A DNA stretch of 64,000 bases from Clostridium ljungdahlii DSM 13528 (GCF_000143685.1 NC_014328.1:1922001-1986000); one strand, 5' to 3'. Numbered from the stretch's first letter, positions 17,706 to 26,235 are shown. Notes: generated by a model from the sequence alone, not told the origin. Numbers and translations are program-made.

Positions 17706-19637
17706 ATGAGTCAAACTACACTAGAAAAAAATGAAACTATACGAGAAAGAACAGAAGGGCGAGTTAGCTATCACGATTCTGTAGAGGAAATGCTTAAAAG
17801 AATCAGAGAAGATGGTATGTCAAATGTATTTGACAGATGGTCCTCTCAAGAAAAAATTAGATGTAAGTTTTGCCTAGAAGGATTGAGCTGTCAATTGTGT
17901 TCTCAAGGCCCCTGCAGAATTAATCTTAAAGGAGAACAGAAAAAAGGTGTTTGTGGAATTGGCCCAGATGCTATGGCAATGCGAAATATGTTACTTAAAA
18001 ACATAATGGGAGCTGGTACATATAGCCATCATGCATATGAAGCCTTTAGAACATTAAGAGAAACTGGGGAAGGCAAGACTCCATTTACAATTAAAGACTT
18101 GGATAAACTCAAATGGATGTGCCAGAAAGTTGGAATTGATACAAGTGGAGATACTAATAAAATGGCAGTGGATCTGGCAAACTTTTTGGAAGCTGAAATG
18201 GGTAAAGATGTAGAGGAACCCAGTGTTATGGTAGATGTGTTTTCACCAAGGAAGAGAAAAAAAGTTTGGAAAGATCTTGGAATTTATCCTTCAGGAGTAG
18301 TTCACGAAGAGCAAAATGCAGTAGCAAGTTGCTTAACAAATGTTGATGGAGATTATGTATCATTAGCTAAAAAAGCGCTGCGGTTAGGCCTATCAACTAT
18401 TTATACAGCACAAATAGGACTTGAAATGGTACAGGATATACTTTTTGGCACGCCTACACCCCATGAGGTAAATGTGGACTTAGGAATTATGGATCCAGAG
18501 TATATAAATATTGTATTTAATGGACATCAACCTTGGGCTGGTGTTGCTACCATTCAAAAGGCAAAGATGCAGCAGATACAGGAAAGAGCAAAGGCAGTTG
18601 GTGCAAAAGGGCTTAGAATAGTTGGGTCAATTGAAACAGGGCAGGAGCTATTACAAAGATTTGAAGTAGATGATGTATTTGTAGGTTTAATGGGAGATTG
18701 GCTATCTATAGAACCACTTCTTGCTACAGGTACAGTTGATGTTCTTGCAATGGAAGAAAACTGTTCTCCACCTGCAATAGATCATTATGCTGAAAAGTAT
18801 CAGGTAACTTTAGTAGGGGTAAGTACTATTATAGGTATTCCGGGATTAAATCATATGATTCCATATAATCCTGAAAAAGTGGGTGAAATGGCTGACAAAT
18901 TGATTGATTTGGCCATTGAAAATTTTAAAAAGAGAAAGGATAACATTACACCAAAGGTTCCTAAAATAACACAGAAAGCAATAGCAGGTTTTTCTACTGA
19001 AGCAGTTTTAAAAGCTTTAGGAAATAAGCTTGATCCACTTGTTGATGTTATTAAGGCAGGAAAGATTAAAGGAATTGTGGCTTTGGCAAATTGTTCAACT
19101 CTAAGAAATGGTCCTCAAGATTGGAATACAGTTAATCTGGTAAAGGAATTGATTAAAAAGGATATTTTAGTTGTGGCTGGTGGGTGCGGCAATCATGCTC
19201 TTGAAGTAGCAGGGCTGTGCAACCTAGATGCAATAAACATGGCTGGCCAAGGATTAGAAGAAGTATGCAATATGCTAAAGATTCCTCCAGTTCTAAGCTT
19301 TGGAACTTGTACAGATACGGGAAGAATATCCATGCTTGTTACAGAACTTGCTAATCACCTTGATGTAGATATACCAGATCTTCCTATTGCAGTAACGGCC
19401 CCCGAGTGGATGGAACAAAAAGCTACTATAGATGGTTTATTTGCAGTAGCCTATGGGGCATATACACATTTATCTCCGACCCCATTTCTAACAGGTGCAG
19501 AACAGCTTGTAAAGCTTCTTACTGAGGATGTAGAGAATTTAACAGGAGGTAAAGTTGCATTAGGAGACAATCCCAAAGAGGCAGCTGATAATATTGAAGC
19601 ACATATATTAAGTAAAAGAGAGGGTTTGGGGTTATAA
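17706..19637 (+). CDS. cooS: Anaerobic carbon monoxide dehydrogenase catalytic subunit (CooS)
   Basis: This 643-aa Ni-Fe enzyme interconverts CO and CO2 and acts as a cytoplasmic homodimer. The N-terminal cluster region holds C53-x2-C56, then the B-cluster set C62, C65, C70 and C83. The C-cluster ligands lie in GHQPW (His), EENCSPPAI, NCSTLRNG, GCGNHALEVAGLC and FGTCTDTGR. The C-x2-C spacing for the D cluster is the short form known from Desulfovibrio vulgaris, where it binds a [2Fe-2S] cluster, rather than the longer form of Carboxydothermus. There is no cooF, cooC, hydrogenase or acetyl-CoA synthase gene nearby, so it is a stand-alone CODH. SD TAGGAGGAG precedes the ATG. Confidence 0.96.
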   Translation: MSQTTLEKNETIRERTEGRVSYHDSVEEMLKRIREDGMSNVFDRWSSQEKIRCKFCLEGLSCQLCSQGPCRINLKGEQKKGVCGIGPDAMAMRNMLLKNIMGAGTYSHHAYEAFRTLRETGEGKTPFTIKDLDKLKWMCQKVGIDTSGDTNKMAVDLANFLEAEMGKDVEEPSVMVDVFSPRKRKKVWKDLGIYPSGVVHEEQNAVASCLTNVDGDYVSLAKKALRLGLSTIYTAQIGLEMVQDILFGTPTPHEVNVDLGIMDPEYINIVFNGHQPWAGVATIQKAKMQQIQERAKAVGAKGLRIVGSIETGQELLQRFEVDDVFVGLMGDWLSIEPLLATGTVDVLAMEENCSPPAIDHYAEKYQVTLVGVSTIIGIPGLNHMIPYNPEKVGEMADKLIDLAIENFKKRKDNITPKVPKITQKAIAGFSTEAVLKALGNKLDPLVDVIKAGKIKGIVALANCSTLRNGPQDWNTVNLVKELIKKDILVVAGGCGNHALEVAGLCNLDAINMAGQGLEEVCNMLKIPPVLSFGTCTDTGRISMLVTELANHLDVDIPDLPIAVTAPEWMEQKATIDGLFAVAYGAYTHLSPTPFLTGAEQLVKLLTEDVENLTGGKVALGDNPKEAADNIEAHILSKREGLGL

Positions 19638-19643
19638 GATATA

Positions 19644-19689
19644 AGGCATTTTCAAAGAAATAATTAGTCAGTATGCTAGCCTATTTTTT
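19644..19689 (-). repeat. R2 hairpin repeat, interrupted copy
   Basis: It matches the reverse complement of 5345-5398 over its first 46 nt with few changes, including AGTCAGTATGCTAGCC. The expected last arm is absent here, but AAATGCCT appears at 19926-19933 after the R1 element, as if R1 and flanking DNA had entered R2. Confidence 0.65.
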
Positions 19690-19753
19690 ATCATACTGCG
19701 TCGGTAGAAACCTTAGATAGGATTCACTATTTGCGGAACCTGCCTCCTTGTCT

Positions 19754-19891
19754 GATAAACAAAGTTCTTGGCATCAGATGAGGTTTTAAACTTCATCTGA
19801 TGCTTAGAAATTGTTATCCAGGGGCGTAGCCACTCTTTGCTCACACTTGGAAAAGTGTAAGCATTAGAGTGGGTAGTCATCGGATAAAAAA
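19754..19891 (+). repeat. R1 palindromic repeat, full copy (A)
   Basis: This element is about 138 bp. It starts GATAAACAAAGTTCTTGGCA, then the long palindrome GCATCAGATG...CATCTGATGC, the block TTAGAAATTGTTATCCAGGG, a second hairpin around CACTTGGAAAAGTG and the end GTAGTCATCGGATAAAAAA. The reverse complement of 30331-30460 aligns along its whole length. Confidence 0.75.
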
Positions 19892-19938
19892 TATTCGTCG
19901 CATCTTTGACTTGTTATTTTCTTTTAAATGCCTTATTA

Positions 19939-19976
19939 AATGGACGGCTAAAAATAATAGCCGTCCATTTTTAACC
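19939..19976 (+). terminator. Terminator-like hairpin before the eutP 3' end
   Basis: AAATGGACGGCTA pairs perfectly with TAGCCGTCCATTT around an AAAATAA loop, and T residues follow. It is the best terminator candidate for cooS (300 nt upstream) and, on the other strand, for eutP. Confidence 0.7.
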
Positions 19977-20074
19977 CTAAATCTTAGCTTCAGGAACTTA
20001 AAAAACAAAAATATGTTTGTGTGTGTATGTATTAAATAGAAAGGGAGTTCATTTAAATTTATGAAAATGACTTT

Positions 20075-20560
20075 TTATTGAGCTGTAAATTGAGCTATAA
20101 AATCATCCTCATTATCCCAGGGTAAAACGTCTCCATCTTCCCGAAGATAATCTAAAATTTTCCATACTCCTTTTTTTGTATAAGAACTTATGCGGAAAAT
20201 TGTTTTACATCCAGCAAGTTTTAACCATTCCTCTGCTCGATCTGGATTAGCATTAGGTCGGTCTATTTGCGTTACTATACCTATAACTTCACGGTTTACA
20301 AGAGGTCTAATATTAGGGGGATATATGGAATAAGGTTCTATAGCACTAAGCAACAGACCTACTACATCTGCTTCATAAGAATATATAGCAAGAGCACTTG
20401 CTAACGATCTATTTTCTGCATATTCCCCTGGGGTGTCAATAATTACATCAAAATTATTAATATATTGGGTTTTGTGGTAAGAGATTTCTTGCCCTCTTAA
20501 AGTTTGGGTTAAAGTAGTTTTTCCGCATTCGCTTCTGCCAAACAAAATTAATTTTTTCAT
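20075..20560 (-). CDS. eutP: EutP/PduV-like small GTPase of microcompartment loci
   Basis: This 161-aa P-loop protein has G1 GRSECGKTT (8-16), a DTPGEY G3 motif and TQIDR in place of NKxD for G4. These features and the length match EutP/PduV, which are found in ethanolamine and propanediol microcompartment operons. EutP has been reported as an acetate kinase in Salmonella and PduV as a targeting protein. It is 10 nt downstream of eutS on the same strand, so the pair forms a two-gene operon. No other eut or pdu gene lies within the window. Confidence 0.88.
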   Translation of the reverse strand: MKKLILFGRSECGKTTLTQTLRGQEISYHKTQYINNFDVIIDTPGEYAENRSLASALAIYSYEADVVGLLLSAIEPYSIYPPNIRPLVNREVIGIVTQIDRPNANPDRAEEWLKLAGCKTIFRISSYTKKGVWKILDYLREDGDVLPWDNEDDFIAQFTAQ

Positions 20561-20570
20561 GTATGATCAC

Positions 20571-20948
20571 CTACGTTCTTGTCATTTCACATGTTGTAAA
20601 GCCAAGAAATTCCTTACAATAGTCAATAATTGATTTTACAGCAGACTCAACTTCAGAAATTCCGCCTGTTATAATTAAGGTGCCACTAAATCTGTCTACA
20701 AATCCTAAATCTAGGTTGCCAGTTTTAGTAGCTATATCTGCCGCAATAATTGCAGTTTCACTAGGAGTCATAGTCATGATTCCAATAGCGGCTTTTCCAT
20801 AATCAATATTAGGATTTAGCCCCAACTTTTTATATATAATATTGTCAGGACCAGCAATTATATGTGCAAGAGTAATTTGTTTACCTGGAACAGTTTCTTG
20901 TATAATTCTCATTTTACCTTCATGCTCTATCATATTTTGTAAATCCAT
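20571..20948 (-). CDS. eutS: EutS/PduU-like bacterial microcompartment shell protein
   Basis: This 125-aa single BMC domain is of the circularly permuted EutS/PduU type. The N-terminal strand segment MRIIQETVPGKQITLAHIIAGP leads into the permuted fold, and GIMTMTPSETAIIAADIATK plus GFVDRFSGTLIITGG are characteristic. It assembles as hexamers that form one facet element of a protein shell. It heads a two-gene unit with eutP. Major shell proteins and enzymes are absent, so it either contributes to a compartment encoded elsewhere or has been co-opted. SD AAAGGAGG precedes the ATG. Confidence 0.9.
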   Translation of the reverse strand: MDLQNMIEHEGKMRIIQETVPGKQITLAHIIAGPDNIIYKKLGLNPNIDYGKAAIGIMTMTPSETAIIAADIATKTGNLDLGFVDRFSGTLIITGGISEVESAVKSIIDYCKEFLGFTTCEMTRT

Positions 20949-21567
20949 GTAATAACCTCCTTTTCGACGTATTTTGCTACTAAATTCGACCTATTTTGAT
21001 ATAACATTTTAATAATAAAGCATTGATGTACAATTGTCAACCAGGCATTTTTAGGCTATACATGGCATATGCATTACAGCGGGAGAAAGTATATTTTAAT
21101 TAATAGTTAATAATGAAGAATTAATAGTTAATGTGGATTTTTGCGATAGTTAAAAATCAATCTTCACTATTAACTTTTCATTATTAATTCTTAACTTGTG
21201 AAGCTTTTCTTCCCAATGTTTTTAAACTGTGAAAGTTAAATATTTGATAAATTTATAGAAATATAAAAAATTAAAGTACGTTCAAAAAACGATCAATAGT
21301 CAAAAAACGAACACTATTTTTTGACTATTTTGATCTAAAAATGAACACAATATAATAAGTGACATAAAAAAACTACCTAATTTGGATACTTTGGGCAGTG
21401 GCATACATATTGCTTGTAATAAACAATAACATTAAATATTTCACCATTATTAAGACATCTGTAATTCTCAGTATGAATATAATTGAAATTGGGAATTGCA
21501 GATGTAGTTACAAAGGGATGTAAACGTATTTTGCTATTAAAAATTTTTTTAGATAGAAGGTGAAAAA
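20949..21567. promoter_or_regulatory. Divergent eutS / xdhC-like control region with three inverted repeats
   Basis: The 619-nt spacer has no gene. It contains an imperfect inverted repeat near 21104-21200 built on AATAGTTAATAATGAAGAATT-like arms. A second, at about 21280-21346, pairs GTTCAAAAAACGATCA with TGATCTAAAAATGAAC. A third is a 16-bp stem at 21455-21470/21490-21505. None is followed by a T-run. I compared it with the molybdenum cofactor riboswitch pattern and saw no match. Operators or long leader hairpins are the likeliest roles. Confidence 0.45.
21455..21505 (+). promoter_or_regulatory. Leader hairpin upstream of the XdhC-like gene
   Basis: ACATCTGTAATTCTCA (21455-21470) pairs with TGGGAATTGCAGATGT (21490-21505) with one mismatch and one wobble, around a 19-nt loop. 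It ends 62 nt before the ATG at 21568. No T-run follows, so it is not a simple terminator. Confidence 0.4.
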
Positions 21568-22647
21568 ATGTTTGAAGACATATATAAACAATTAGTAAAT
21601 GAAGTAGACAAGGGACATCAATGTGTAACATTAACTTATATTGATTTACTTAGTACAGAAGAAGGTTCTATTATAAAGAAAGTTATTCTAACTAAAGAAG
21701 ATATAGAAAAAAAATCCTTTCCAGTTGATGATAATATTTATGAAAAAATATGCAGTTCTTTAGAAAGTGGCAAACTTGAAATGGTTGAGATAGGGGAAAA
21801 TAAGAATGTTTTAATTGAACCATTTGTTCCCAAACCACGTCTAGTTGTTTTTGGTGGTGGACACATAGCAAAGCCCGTGACAGAATTTGCATCAAGAGTG
21901 GGATTTTCTGTTACAGTTATAGATGATAGGCCTTTCTTTGCAAATAAACCAAGATTTCCTGAAGCAGAAAAAGTCATTTGTGAAAGCTTCGAGAAATCCT
22001 TCGATTTAATTAATTTGGAAAAATCTGATTATATAGTTATTGTAACAAGAGGTCATAGATATGATGGAGTTGTTTTACGTAAAGTCTTAAAGTATGATCT
22101 TAGTTACGTTGGAATGATAGGCTCAAGGCGTAGAGTAACTGCTATGAAAAAGGAGCTATTGGAAGAGGGATTCCCTAAAGAAAAGTTGGAATTAGTTAAT
22201 GCTCCAATTGGCATAGATATAAACGCTATTACTCCAGATGAAATAGCTATTTCTATAATAGCACAGCTTATAAATTTTAAAAATAAAGAAACTATGAGCA
22301 AATTTGGTAAAAATTTTGCTATTCCTGAATTTGACAAAGAAGTACTAAAAAATGCATCTGAAAAATCACCAAAACCTAAAGCATGTATAACTATACTCTC
22401 CTCTAAAGGATCAGTTCCTAGAAAAGCAGGAGCCAAAATGATCACTTATCCTGATGGTATGAGCATTGGAACTATAGGTGGAGGATGCAGTGAATCCTCT
22501 GTGCTGCAAAAGGCAAGAGAAATGATGAGGAAAACTGCAGGAGAAAGGAGTTCTTTCATAGAGCATGTAGATATGACCGGAGATGTTGCTGAATCTGAAG
22601 GAATGGTTTGTGGGGGAACTATGGAGGTATTAATAGAGGTAATTTAG
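21568..22647 (+). CDS. XdhC/CoxF-type molybdenum hydroxylase maturation protein
   Basis: This 359-aa protein has a Rossmann-like XdhC C domain with FGGGHIAKP (95-103) and VGMIGSRRR, then the XdhC/CoxI domain at its C-terminus (PKACITILSSKGSVPRKAGAKM, GTIGGGCSE). The order is reversed relative to classical XdhC and resembles clostridial proteins that support xanthine dehydrogenase and related selenium-dependent molybdenum hydroxylases, where XdhC inserts sulfurated molybdenum cofactor. It is followed after 17 nt by a MoeA-like protein, so the two form a cofactor maturation operon. The hydroxylase itself is not in the window. SD AGAAGGTG. Confidence 0.85.
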   Translation: MFEDIYKQLVNEVDKGHQCVTLTYIDLLSTEEGSIIKKVILTKEDIEKKSFPVDDNIYEKICSSLESGKLEMVEIGENKNVLIEPFVPKPRLVVFGGGHIAKPVTEFASRVGFSVTVIDDRPFFANKPRFPEAEKVICESFEKSFDLINLEKSDYIVIVTRGHRYDGVVLRKVLKYDLSYVGMIGSRRRVTAMKKELLEEGFPKEKLELVNAPIGIDINAITPDEIAISIIAQLINFKNKETMSKFGKNFAIPEFDKEVLKNASEKSPKPKACITILSSKGSVPRKAGAKMITYPDGMSIGTIGGGCSESSVLQKAREMMRKTAGERSSFIEHVDMTGDVAESEGMVCGGTMEVLIEVI

Positions 22648-22664
22648 AGAGGAGTTGAATTACA

Positions 22665-23684
22665 ATGAAAAAGATTAAAACTAAAGAAGCTGTAGGTCAT
22701 GTACTTTGTCATGATATTACACAAATTATTAAAGGAGTAAAAAAGGGTGTTGCATTTAAAAAGGGACATATTGTTACTGAAGAAGATATTCCTGTTCTAT
22801 TATCAATAGGAAAAGAGAACCTCTATATATGGGAAAAACGAGAAGGCATGCTTCACGAAAATGAAGCAGCAAAAATTCTTTATAATATTTGTAAAAATGA
22901 CTATATGTGTCCTTCTGAAATTAAGGAAGGAAAAATTGAGTTAATTGCTGAAGAAGATGGTGTACTTAAAGTTGACATTGAAAGGCTTTGTAAAGTCAAT
23001 TCACTTGGAGAAATGATGATTGCTACCCGTCATAATAATTTTCCTGTGAAAAAAGGGGATAAATTAGCGGGTACACGTATTATCCCTCTTGTAATTGAAC
23101 AAGAGAAAATGGATAAGGCTGTTGAAGTTGCAGGGGATAAGCCACTTATAAAAATTATGCCATTTAAAAATAAAAAAGTAGGTATTGTAACTACAGGCAG
23201 TGAAGTCTTTTATGGAAGAATAAAGGATACCTTTGGCCCAGTTATCAGAGAAAAACTTGCGGAATATGATACGGAGGTTTTAGGACAAAAGATTTTAAAT
23301 GATAACCCAAATGAAATTACTCAAGCTATCAAGGACTTTATTAATGAGGGAGCAGAATTAATAATATGCACAGGTGGAATGAGTGTTGATCCTGATGATA
23401 CAACACCAAGTGCAATAAAAGATACAGGTGCAAAAATTGTTTCTTATGGTGCTCCTGTGCTTCCTGGTGCAATGTTCTTGCTAGCATATTATAAAAACAC
23501 AATTCCAATTTTAGGATTGCCAGGTTGTGTAATGTATGCTAAACGTACCATTTTTGATCTAGTTCTTCCAAGAGTTATGGCAGATGATAAGATAACTCTA
23601 GAAGACCTTGCAAGCCTCGGACATGGTGGCTTATGCCTTTCATGTGATGTTTGTTCATTCCCTAATTGTGGATTTGGAAAATAG
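22665..23684 (+). CDS. MoeA-like molybdopterin-binding protein with C-terminal Cys motif
   Basis: This 339-aa protein has the MoCF-binding fold: VGIVTTGSEVFYGRIKDTFGP (about 169-189) and ICTGGMSVDPDDTTP match the molybdopterin-binding segment of MoeA. It is shorter than MoeA (about 400 aa) and lacks its usual domain arrangement. It ends in CLSCDVCSFPNCGFGK, four Cys that could bind metal or an Fe-S cluster. Clostridial genomes commonly carry this form beside XdhC. It probably handles molybdenum cofactor for a hydroxylase. It lies in an operon with the upstream XdhC-like gene. SD GAGAGGAG. Confidence 0.85.
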   Translation: MKKIKTKEAVGHVLCHDITQIIKGVKKGVAFKKGHIVTEEDIPVLLSIGKENLYIWEKREGMLHENEAAKILYNICKNDYMCPSEIKEGKIELIAEEDGVLKVDIERLCKVNSLGEMMIATRHNNFPVKKGDKLAGTRIIPLVIEQEKMDKAVEVAGDKPLIKIMPFKNKKVGIVTTGSEVFYGRIKDTFGPVIREKLAEYDTEVLGQKILNDNPNEITQAIKDFINEGAELIICTGGMSVDPDDTTPSAIKDTGAKIVSYGAPVLPGAMFLLAYYKNTIPILGLPGCVMYAKRTIFDLVLPRVMADDKITLEDLASLGHGGLCLSCDVCSFPNCGFGK

Positions 23685-23709
23685 ATGTTATAGACAGTAA
23701 ATTAAATTA

Positions 23710-23740
23710 CTCAGCTTTCGTATGTGCGAAAGTTAAGTTA
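23710..23740 (+). terminator. Weak hairpin after the MoeA-like gene
   Basis: ACT-AGCTTTCG pairs with CGAAAGTTAAGT around a TATGTG loop, 25 nt past the stop codon. There is no T-run, so this is a tentative terminator. Confidence 0.4.
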
Positions 23741-23931
23741 AATTATTATATAATGGAAATAATATCACAGTAAGTGCTGTATGGAAAAATATTATGTAGA
23801 AATATTTTAAAGAGAATATATAATTTATATATATTATTTAGTATAATAAAAATATATAGTATATATTTTATATGGATTTAAAGTAGGCGATAATAAGTTA
23901 GTTGGCCCTTTTCCATAAGGAGGGTAGTGCT

Positions 23932-26235
23932 GTGAAACAATATCAATTAAAATATGAGAATTTTGAAAAAATGCAGCATTTTATTTACGGCAATAATATC
24001 AATAATAGTGATAATATTTTGATTCAGATTTTTACAGCAGTAGTAGAAATGAAATTTATTAAGGACCTCACAGATAAAATAACATCCATGTTGCCTAGAG
24101 CAGAAATTATAGGTGCAACAACTGCTGGAGAAATATATGAAGGAAACGTGCTTAGTAAAACTACAATAATATCGTTTTCTATTTTTGAAAAAGTAAGAAT
24201 TAAAGCAAAGCTTTTAAGTGATAAGAATGAGTATAAGATAGGAGTAAATATTGTTAAAGAATTAAGTGAAGATGATACAAAAGTCATTATATTATTTTGT
24301 GACGGATTGATCACAAATGGGTATGAGATTATTAAAGGTATAGAATCAGCAAATAATAAGCTTATTGTTTGTGGTGGCAAAGCTGGTGACAATGGATATT
24401 TAAAGAAAACCTTTGTATTTACAAAGGAAGGCATTACAGAAAATGGTGTGGCTGCAGCTTCACTTACTGGAAAAAGTTTAAATGTTACAACAGAACGTAG
24501 TTTTTCGTGGTCACCTATTGGAAAATTAATGACTATTACTAAAGCATTAAATAATAGAATTTTTACAATAGATAATATTAAGGCAATTGATGTTTACAGA
24601 AAATATCTTGGAGATGAAGTGGCCAAAGATTTGCCTATGTCTGCAACTGAATTTCCATTAATAATTAAGAGAAATGGTACCTACGTAGCAAGAGTGGCTT
24701 TTGGATGCCATAATGATGGATCTTTGAGTTTTCTTGGAGATGTTAAAGTTAATGATAAGGTTCAGTTTGGTTATGGAAATGTAAATATGATAACATCTCA
24801 AGCCTTAGAAATGACGCATAGGTTAAAAAATAAAAATATTGAAGCAATTTTTATTTATTCTTGCTCAGTGAGAAGAAATTTTATGCAAAATAAAATTGGC
24901 ATTGAAACATCTGCTGTAAATAGTATTGCCCCAACTTTTGGATTTTTTACTTATGGTGAATTTTTTACTTTTAACCGTTCAAATGAACTTTTAAATACAA
25001 CAATGACAATACTGGGAATATCTGAAGGCAACCAAACTTTTTATAAAAATGAACCTACGCCTAATAGTGAAAATGAAAACTCTTCAAAAAGCTTTTTTGA
25101 GGGAAAAGACGTTGGTGTAATTAAAGTGTTTACTAATCTTGTAAATCAAGTCACAAAGGAATTACAGGAGGCTAATAATGTGTTAGAAAAACAAAAATAT
25201 AAAGTGGAGCAGATGAATAATGCTACAAAAGCTATTATGGAAATAAACAGCCACATGTTGTCTTCCTGTGAAATTGATAGTTTATTTGAAATGATACTTT
25301 GTAAGGCATTAGACGTAATTCCAAGTGGCACTATGGGAAGCATTTTATTTATGAAAGATGATGAATTAGTTTATAAGGCTACGAAAGGATATTTTCCTGA
25401 TAAAATAAAAGAAATAGGATATAAATTGAAGAATTTGTACCAATATAAAGTTCACGATATGAATATTAAAGAATTACGTAATCCTATAGTAATAAGTAAC
25501 CTAGAAAAAAATCTGTTTAATGAAAAAGATAAATATAACTCATGGAAAAAATTATTTATAAAAGATCCTTATCAGCTTTTAACTTGTGGTATATGTATTG
25601 ATGGATGTGTTAAGGGATTTATTGATATATTTAATACAGATGAGAAAGAAAGTTTCAATGAGGATGATAAAAAGCTGCTGAAGTATTTGTCCTATGATAT
25701 TGCCATAGCTTTTAAAAATGCTCAATTGTTAGAAAATATTTTATATATGTCTAGATACGATAGCTTAACTAAAGTGTATAACAGGAGCTATTTTAATAAG
25801 TTGTTGGATGAAACTTTGAATAAAGCAAGACTTTCAGGCAGTATTTTTGTTATATGTATAATAGACCTAAATAATCTTAAAGTTATTAATGATACCTATG
25901 GTCACATTGTAGGTGATGAAGTTCTGGTGAAATTTGCAAATATATTAAAAAAAGAAATTTGCGAAGAGGATATTTTTGCGAGAATTGGCGGAGATGAGTT
26001 CGCAGTAGTATTTGTAAATAAGGATAAGAATAGCGTTATTAATATTATAAGTAGGGTTTCAAAGATATTTAAAGATTATCCTTTTAATTTAAATGGAGAC
26101 AAGAAAGAGATTAGTTTTGCTTATGGGCTTTCTCAGTTTAAAGACGATTCAGATGATGTTAATGAACTTTTAAAAATAGCTGACAAAAGAATGTATGAAA
26201 AAAAGAAGAAAATGAAGGATAGAAGAAAAATATGA
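23932..26235 (+). CDS. FIST-GAF-GGDEF diguanylate cyclase
   Basis: This 767-aa cytoplasmic signalling protein begins with FIST N and C domains (about 30-385; GATTAGEIYEG, FLGDVKVND), proposed to bind small ligands such as amino acids. A short coiled coil (about 400-435), a GAF domain (about 440-600) and a GGDEF domain (about 610-767) follow. RYDSLTKVYNR opens the GGDEF domain and RIGGDEFAVVF is the intact active site, so it should make cyclic-di-GMP. I do not see an RxxD inhibitory site at the expected position. The start is GTG 23932 after AAGGAGGG; an in-frame TTG at 23902 lacks a site. It ends in a strong terminator. Confidence 0.9.
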   Translation: MKQYQLKYENFEKMQHFIYGNNINNSDNILIQIFTAVVEMKFIKDLTDKITSMLPRAEIIGATTAGEIYEGNVLSKTTIISFSIFEKVRIKAKLLSDKNEYKIGVNIVKELSEDDTKVIILFCDGLITNGYEIIKGIESANNKLIVCGGKAGDNGYLKKTFVFTKEGITENGVAAASLTGKSLNVTTERSFSWSPIGKLMTITKALNNRIFTIDNIKAIDVYRKYLGDEVAKDLPMSATEFPLIIKRNGTYVARVAFGCHNDGSLSFLGDVKVNDKVQFGYGNVNMITSQALEMTHRLKNKNIEAIFIYSCSVRRNFMQNKIGIETSAVNSIAPTFGFFTYGEFFTFNRSNELLNTTMTILGISEGNQTFYKNEPTPNSENENSSKSFFEGKDVGVIKVFTNLVNQVTKELQEANNVLEKQKYKVEQMNNATKAIMEINSHMLSSCEIDSLFEMILCKALDVIPSGTMGSILFMKDDELVYKATKGYFPDKIKEIGYKLKNLYQYKVHDMNIKELRNPIVISNLEKNLFNEKDKYNSWKKLFIKDPYQLLTCGICIDGCVKGFIDIFNTDEKESFNEDDKKLLKYLSYDIAIAFKNAQLLENILYMSRYDSLTKVYNRSYFNKLLDETLNKARLSGSIFVICIIDLNNLKVINDTYGHIVGDEVLVKFANILKKEICEEDIFARIGGDEFAVVFVNKDKNSVINIISRVSKIFKDYPFNLNGDKKEISFAYGLSQFKDDSDDVNELLKIADKRMYEKKKKMKDRRKI

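Larger units (their letters stand above)
19638..20074. other. Spacer between convergent cooS and eutP, filled by repeats
   Basis: The 437 nt hold an R2 left part (19644-19689), a unique stretch (19690-19753), R1 copy A (19754-19891), a short tail ending in the R2-like AAATGCCT (19926-19933), and a small hairpin AAATGGACGGCTA/TAGCCGTCCATTT at 19939-19973 followed by T-rich sequence, the likely cooS terminator. No gene is visible. Confidence 0.6.

Noticed and set aside
19638..20074. Insertion sequence downstream of cooS
   Set aside because: No transposase frame and no clear target duplication can be seen; only non-coding repeats are present.
21347..21567. Molybdenum cofactor riboswitch before the XdhC-like gene
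   Set aside because: The hairpins there do not show the multi-stem pattern or conserved bases of the Moco motif.
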